Below, one piece after another: positions 61,101 to 64,000 of a stretch of 64,000 nt of DNA. The notes beneath the pieces were generated by a model. That model saw only the letters and a program-made list of their open reading frames with translations. It had not been told where the DNA came from and searched no databases. Origin of the DNA: Nannobrachium achirus (Eukaryota > Chordata > Actinopteri > Myctophiformes > Myctophidae); the NCBI GenBank assembly GCA_963921795.1, contig OY997651.1, forward strand, positions 39,386,856-39,450,855. Reading direction: 5' to 3'. The number at the start of each line of letters is the position of its first letter. Position 1 is the stretch's first letter. The translations under genes and the position numbers were made by a program.

Positions 61101-61861
61101 TACAGTTGTGCGTGCGTGCTTCCAAATGGCATCACACTCGAGTGTCCCCGCACGCCATCTTCAGTGTTTGCGACGCAATATACAGTATTTACATAAACGC
61201 CAGGTCAGCTGCCACTCTTAATCCTTTTAGATAGCCCTTTAAACCACCCTTGATATGATGAGAACATGGGCTAACGTGCTGGTGTGTGCTGCTGTGGTTG
61301 TGTGTCTGTGTGTTAAATGTGTCCTGCTGCCCAGTGCCACTTCCCACTGTGTGTGCTCCACGTTGTTTAGGCGGAAACAATGCTGTATGCATGTCGTGGT
61401 TCTGTCCTGCTGCTCAATGTGTGCGCTCCTATGACGTTCTTTAGGCGGAAACAGTGGTCTGATTTTCACATTAAAATGTCAGTCGCGCACCACCCGTCCC
61501 CATCCCGCAAATTTATAATAGAATATATTCCGCCCCTTTTCACCCGTCAAACACCAATACCCGTCGAATACCCGCGGGGCCCCGACCCGTTGCAGGACTC
61601 TGCTTTGAATTGAATTGTGTGTGTGTCTCAGGTCACCTGGTGGGTCCCGTGCTGTGCCACTCGTTCTGCAACTACATGGGCTTCCCAGCCGTCAGCACGG
61701 CCATGGAGCACCAGCACCGCCTCACCGTGCTCTCCTGCTACCTGCTGGGGGTGGTCCTCTTCTTCCTCCTCCTCTTCCCCCTCACTGACCCCACCTACTA
61801 CGGCCTGCCCACCCCCGTCTGCACCCTGTCCTCCTCCCACTCCTCCCTCTGCGTCTCCTGA
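49177..61861 (+). CDS. rce1: CAAX prenyl protease 2 (Ras-converting enzyme 1), complete, eight exons
   Basis: RCE1 is an endoplasmic-reticulum intramembrane endopeptidase that removes the AAX tripeptide from farnesylated or geranylgeranylated Ras, Rho and similar proteins before carboxyl methylation. Exons: 49177-49349, 50227-50329, 51906-51989, 53808-53886, 56606-56773, 58458-58529, 59700-59762, 61632-61861. All junctions are GT-AG and in phase, giving 323 residues (human 329). ABI/CAAX-protease motifs are present: EExxxR (E171, E172, R176 in [12 protein letters not shown]), FHH (205-207 in [13 protein letters not shown]) and HSFCN (H257, N261). The first membrane span is about 31-51, and further hydrophobic segments include about 68-85 and 105-132. 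The N-terminus to residue 30 is acidic and poorly conserved, as usual. Introns are full of transposon relics, two of which start within 50 bp of splice donors. No frameshift or missing catalytic residue was seen. Confidence 0.97.
50227..50329 (+). CDS. rce1: rce1 exon 2
   Basis: 103 nt: completes Arg58, then 34 codons [14 protein letters not shown] to REVTGVR. Acceptor TTTCACAAG, donor GTGAGT. The basic KRRF stretch precedes a membrane segment. Confidence 0.95.
50887..50985 (+). repeat. hairpin cassette in rce1 intron 2, long loop
   Basis: GCTCAAAAATAGCAGATCTA..CAAGCTCACAA pairs with TTGTGAGCTTGTAGATTTTTGA; the right arm lacks CTGCTA. Confidence 0.7.
51223..51270 (+). repeat. half hairpin cassette in rce1 intron 2
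   Basis: Only the right arm, GCATTGTGAGCTTGTAGATC then TGCTATTTCC. Confidence 0.65.
51634..51720 (+). mobile_element. truncated TTAA element with half hairpin
   Basis: TTAACCCATTTAGGCCTAGA as at 55060, then AGCAGATATACAAGTTCACA and GCGTGGCACTT, where it breaks off. Confidence 0.65.
51735..51884 (+). mobile_element. CAGCCCTA-ended element, copy 2, abutting rce1 exon 3
   Basis: Matches 23702-23915 (TTTAGGTTATGTGTCATATC, GCAATTATTTGAGTGACAAT, GACAGCCCTA). It ends 21 nt before the exon. A branch-point-like TTCAT at 51864-51868 lies inside it. Confidence 0.7.
51906..51989 (+). CDS. rce1: rce1 exon 3
   Basis: 84 nt, 28 codons, [18 protein letters not shown] to LLLTM. Acceptor CTGTATTAG, donor GTAACG. 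Only 21 nt separate the exon from the end of a transposon-derived block (51735-51884), so the branch point probably lies in repeat DNA. Confidence 0.95.
52094..52150. repeat. (AT)n microsatellite
   Basis: Pure TA repeat, the tail of the SINE that follows in reverse. Confidence 0.95.
52151..52343 (-). mobile_element. tRNA-derived SINE, reverse, in rce1 intron 3
   Basis: The reverse complement of the 13516 type. Tail TTTTATGCCTTTATT, B box reversed at GGAAATCGAACC, head GGACCAGTAGGCGCC. Confidence 0.85.
52513..52820. mobile_element. hAT-like element, TAGGGCTGTCC termini
   Basis: TAGGGCTGTCCTCGACT against AGGGGACAGCCCTA. No clear target duplication. Confidence 0.65.
52839..53436. mobile_element. 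hAT-like element, TAGGGTTTGAACGG termini
   Basis: TAGGGTTTGAACGGTA to TACCGTTGCAACCCTA with a perfect 8-bp duplication ATTTGTAC (52831-52838, 53437-53444). The last 150 bp include a piece shared with 42183-42250. Confidence 0.9.
53808..53886 (+). CDS. rce1: rce1 exon 4
   Basis: 79 nt: [16 protein letters not shown] to GIRVAF plus one base. Acceptor GTGCTCCAG, donor GTGAGG. It matches human ILFLGPLMQLSMDCP. A complete hAT-like element begins 44 bp after the exon. Confidence 0.95.
53931..54348 (+). mobile_element. 'GCGACCCC' hAT-like element with hairpin, copy 3, complete
   Basis: CAGTGGTTCTCAACC to GGTTGAGAACCACTG with a perfect 8-bp duplication AACTAAAC (53923-53930, 54349-54356). Hairpin 54055-54138 has mirrored ATTGTG / CACAAT flanks. 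It lies 44 bp after rce1 exon 4. Confidence 0.95.
55060..55660 (+). mobile_element. TTAA-bordered, piggyBac-like element carrying two hairpins
   Basis: TTAACCCATTTAG at the left and CTGAATGGGTTAA at the right. Hairpins 55103-55175 and 55528-55601 with the same intervening core as the 1976-2429 family, so the double-hairpin block sits here in a different shell. Confidence 0.75.
56307..56500 (+). mobile_element. degenerate CAGTGGT-type hAT-like element in rce1 intron 4
   Basis: TCAATGGTTCTCAAACG, GACCCCCATCTCAAAATATT and a worn hairpin at 56428-56482. It ends about 105 bp before exon 5. Confidence 0.55.
56606..56773 (+). CDS. rce1: rce1 exon 5, carrying the EExxxR catalytic motif
   Basis: 168 nt: Asp147 to Val202 plus one base. 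It contains [20 protein letters not shown], whose E171/E172 and R176 form the first conserved protease motif, and [10 protein letters not shown]. Acceptor GTCTTGCAG, donor GTGAGT. It has the highest match to human RCE1 of any exon. Confidence 0.97.
56812..57211 (+). mobile_element. 'TATCAAGGTCCATT' hAT-like element, copy 2, right end lost
   Basis: CAGTGGTTTTCAACCC start 38 bp after exon 5, with the same interior as 29055-29400 including ACTCTTGAGAGCATAAAAGG. Contains a poly-T run (57010-57045). Confidence 0.7.
57500..57745 (-). mobile_element. probable tRNA-derived SINE, reverse
   Basis: GGGATTGAATCCAG (reverse B box) and CCACAAGGTCACTGAGCT (reverse A box) lie 60 bp apart. The body is not shared with the others here. 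Confidence 0.5.
58458..58529 (+). CDS. rce1: rce1 exon 6, carrying the FHH catalytic histidine motif
   Basis: 72 nt: completes Ala203, then [23 protein letters not shown] plus one base. Acceptor TATTTGCAG, donor GTAAGA. His206 is the expected conserved active-site histidine of motif 2. Confidence 0.95.
58811..59391. mobile_element. foldback element with arms of about 150 bp in rce1 intron 6
   Basis: TTGGCCCAGAAGAGTTTCTTACC ... TTTGTCTCGACTTGTCCTACCCGA pairs with the arm at 59248-59391 (GGGTAGGACAAATCGAG ... TTTTGGGCCGAAATTCTCC), about 75-80% by eye. Confidence 0.7.
59700..59762 (+). CDS. rce1: rce1 exon 7
   Basis: 63 nt: [21 protein letters not shown] plus one base, nearly identical to human [20 protein letters not shown]. 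Acceptor TGTGCCCCAG, donor GTGAGG. Confidence 0.95.
59763..61631 (+). other. rce1 intron 7
   Basis: AT-rich with no complete element. Near 61265-61450 a GCTGTGGTTG...TTTAGGCGGAAACA segment is partly repeated (GCGGAAACA at 61370 and 61444). Confidence 0.5.
61632..61861 (+). CDS. rce1: rce1 exon 8 (last coding exon and stop)
   Basis: 230 nt: completes Gly248, then 75 codons and TGA at 61859-61861. It carries motif 3, [17 protein letters not shown] with H257 and N261, then a Leu/Phe-rich last membrane segment ending [10 protein letters not shown] and a short cysteine/serine-rich tail. Acceptor GTGTCTCAG. Third positions are very GC-rich compared with exons 2-7. Confidence 0.96.
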
Positions 61862-62793
61862 AGACCCCCTCGGCACCTCCCGACGGTGGGTGGGTGGGGG
61901 CCCCCCCTCATCATCTGTCCGGATCCAGCGGACAATCTCATCTCCACCCCGACACCGGCTGAAAACGCAGGGTTCGGAACGGGACAGGTCGAGGAGAGCA
62001 GGGCGCGTTAAGTGGGAGTTCAGGGCACCCGCAGGTGGGAGGGTTTTTAGGTTAGGTCGCTTCAGGTTGTGAACCGACACCCTTGGGAGTCGATGCTGTC
62101 TCAGGCGGTGGGGGGAGAGGGGTTGTGGGAGTGGATCTGATATCCCGTCACAGCCAGGGTGACCCTCTCAGTACGTCGATATGCGGTCTCCAGCGTAGAC
62201 TCGAACCAAGAGGTAACGTTACCCCCCCGGTCCCTGACGCCAGGCATTTGCAGGTTGCGGAGAATGGCTTTGGTGATTCAAGTCAAAGAGTTTTTATATA
62301 GAAAGTAATATAGGTGTTAATAATATAGACTGTGATTAAGGTTATCTATCTGCATGTTTCAGTGCTGGTGGTGTTTGTGGGTTTGTTGGTGTCGGGAGGG
62401 GAGGGGATGAGGGAGGGTCGCTTCTCTTTAGTCCGTATTACTTTGTTACCTTAGGCTGTTTTCGGGATCTCTCTCTCTCGCTCTTATTTATTTTTTTATC
62501 TAATCTGAGGCCTCGCTGCCTCATTATGACGACCGTGATGCCAGACCATTGGCACCGGTACCAAAAACCACACTCGTATTATGAATTCAATCACTCTGTT
62601 TCTACTTCCATCTCTCCATTCCAGACATCCTGCCTCTAGGAGCTTGTCATGTCTAAACCAACAGCACCCTGCAGTGGCTCTGTGCTTTATTATGCCCGTT
62701 CTCTTAAGAACTATGGGGGCAAAAAATGCACTACATTACTCGTCTCTGTCGGGTGGAACCCTCATATGTCCTAAACGTGTTTTTCAGGATTCA
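61862..62793 (+). other. rce1: presumed rce1 3'UTR
   Basis: GC-rich to about 62230, then mixed composition with no recognised repeat until 62740. No AATAAA is seen before 62794, so a roughly 0.93-kb 3'UTR is the simplest reading. Confidence 0.5.
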
Positions 62794-62965
62794 AATAAAA
62801 AGATCTGCAAGCTCAAAACGTGTTGCTTCGTGCCATGTTTCGAGCTTGCAGATCTGCTACTTTTGATGCTTTTGTGTGACACTGTAGTATGAAGTAATGA
62901 AGTATGGAGTAAACTTACAAAAAAACAAATATGGAGATAAGATGTTTCTGCCCGACAGCAACGAA
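62740..62965 (+). mobile_element. 'GTCGGG' family element with hairpin downstream of rce1
   Basis: TCGTCTCTGTCGGGTGGAAC to GCCCGACAGCAACGA. Hairpin 62796-62864 has arms AGATCTGCAAGCTCAAAACG / CGAGCTTGCAGATCT, a TGCAAG variant present on both arms. Confidence 0.78.
62794..62799 (+). terminator. candidate rce1 polyadenylation signal inside a hairpin transposon
   Basis: This is the first AATAAA after the stop codon. It touches the left arm of hairpin 62800-62856. Cleavage 10-30 nt downstream would fall inside that arm. Another AATAAA occurs at 63159-63164. Unproven. Confidence 0.35.
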
Positions 62966-64000
62966 ATGCCTATGGTGCTCCATTCAACTTAGAGTTTGTT
63001 TGTTTTTTTGTTGCTGGGGCTGCACAATATTGATTAAACATCATTCTGCGATATTTTTGCCAAATATTTGGTTTGCGATATAAACTGTGCTTCAGTTTCT
63101 GCCACACCATCTCATTCTCAGTGCTCAGCAAAAGCTCGGCGTGGAGGTGGGGGCATCAAATAAAACATCGTATTCCCATAATGTAACTTCATCTCGACGC
63201 CTGAGAAATCACATAGCAGGAATGCTTTATTTAAAACGTCTGTCACAGTCTCTTGAAAGATTTCCGTCAGTTGATATTGTAATTTGCTTTGGTACTTTTG
63301 CGATGAATTGTACAGCCCTAGTTTTTCCATTTAATTTCAATATATTTATTGGGGGAAGAACCTTTTAAAAACAAGGTGCCACGATTGTACTGTGTTCCGT
63401 TCCTTTTGAAGGGGATGGGAAACTTCTTTAACACTCAGGTGTCTTTTATGGAGGCTGGACATTTATCGAACCACTACTCTGCATGCTGCTACGTACTTGT
63501 ATGTACTTGCAATACAGGAAAGTCCACGTAGTCGGCGCAAGCCATGCCACTTTTAAATCATATGTACCACCACACATGCACTCTCAAAATCCAGTTCTAC
63601 TTAAGAAAACAGGATTTGTAAATATACTTCACAGTGAATACCTACTTCACCCGCATTGCACTATGTATGCATACCGTAAGATCTTGTATAACCTTGAGGC
63701 ACTGAACCGTTTACCGTTGTATTCTCTAGAGCTTTTAAGTTGTGTTGTTGATTTCAGGGGGAAATGGTCTGTTGTTGATTTGTATTCTTCGTAGAGCTTA
63801 AATTCTTCACTTTGACCTACAGTACAGAGATCATAGTGAGAGCATCCGGTGATCATGTGTTGAATGTATCCAAACGGGGTGCAATCATAGAGCAATCTGC
63901 TTAGCTGCTCTTTTCATAATATGGCCATAGCCCACTGCACCTGTTGAGGCGGGTGCTTATAAGAGCCATGACAGAACTCTACTGAATAAGCTACTGTACA
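62966..64000. other. flank beyond rce1, nothing recognised
   Basis: A few AT-rich stretches. Frames of 60-103 codons here lack any recognisable domain. Confidence 0.4.

Noticed and set aside
61617..62080. Overlapping 150-codon ORFs on both strands across the rce1 last exon
   Set aside because: GC-rich shadow frames of rce1 exon 8 and its 3'UTR.

Overview
The window is vertebrate, almost certainly teleost fish, nuclear DNA. It has genes with small exons and GT-AG introns, tRNA-derived SINEs, very many short DNA transposons with 8-bp target-site duplications, and long dinucleotide microsatellites. The species cannot be named from the sequence. No bacterial, viral or organellar gene was seen.

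Three protein-coding loci are supported. (1) On the minus strand, 18831 down to 6846, lie the first four coding exons of a Pellino E3 ubiquitin ligase, best matched to peli3. They give about 225 residues; the gene continues beyond the left edge. (2) On the minus strand at 44243-45358 is one uninterrupted 371-codon ORF encoding a six-blade Kelch protein close to KLHDC3. The parent gene is split by introns, so this is probably a retained retrocopy. (3) On the plus strand, 49177-61861, is a complete eight-exon rce1, the CAAX prenyl protease 2, which joins into a 323-residue protein with all splice sites and phases consistent. Human PELI3 and RCE1 also lie close together on chromosome 11q13, so the two outer genes look like an old linkage group. 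The Kelch locus sits between them.

The rest is mostly transposon-derived. By eye I find at least ten kinds of non-autonomous DNA element (mostly hAT-like, several with perfect 8-bp target duplications), a TTAA-bordered piggyBac-like element, a long-TIR element with a 10-bp duplication, two other foldback elements, SINEs and LINE 3' tails, often nested.

The most striking pattern is a palindromic hairpin cassette of about 55-85 bp. Its core is AAAATAGCAGATCTACAAGC followed by its reverse complement, with a loop of a few bases. It recurs about 35-40 times, complete or broken, and sits inside elements whose termini are otherwise unrelated. Each shell has its own version of the palindrome: family-specific substitutions, and the 3-8 bases just outside the core, tend to be mirrored on both arms. 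A second, unrelated hairpin (core CTCTGACAGTGTACAAA) behaves the same way in other shells. This shared-hairpin system is the main candidate for something undescribed.

All alignments were made by eye. Exon boundaries are firm; the limits of ancient repeats are approximate unless a target duplication is quoted.
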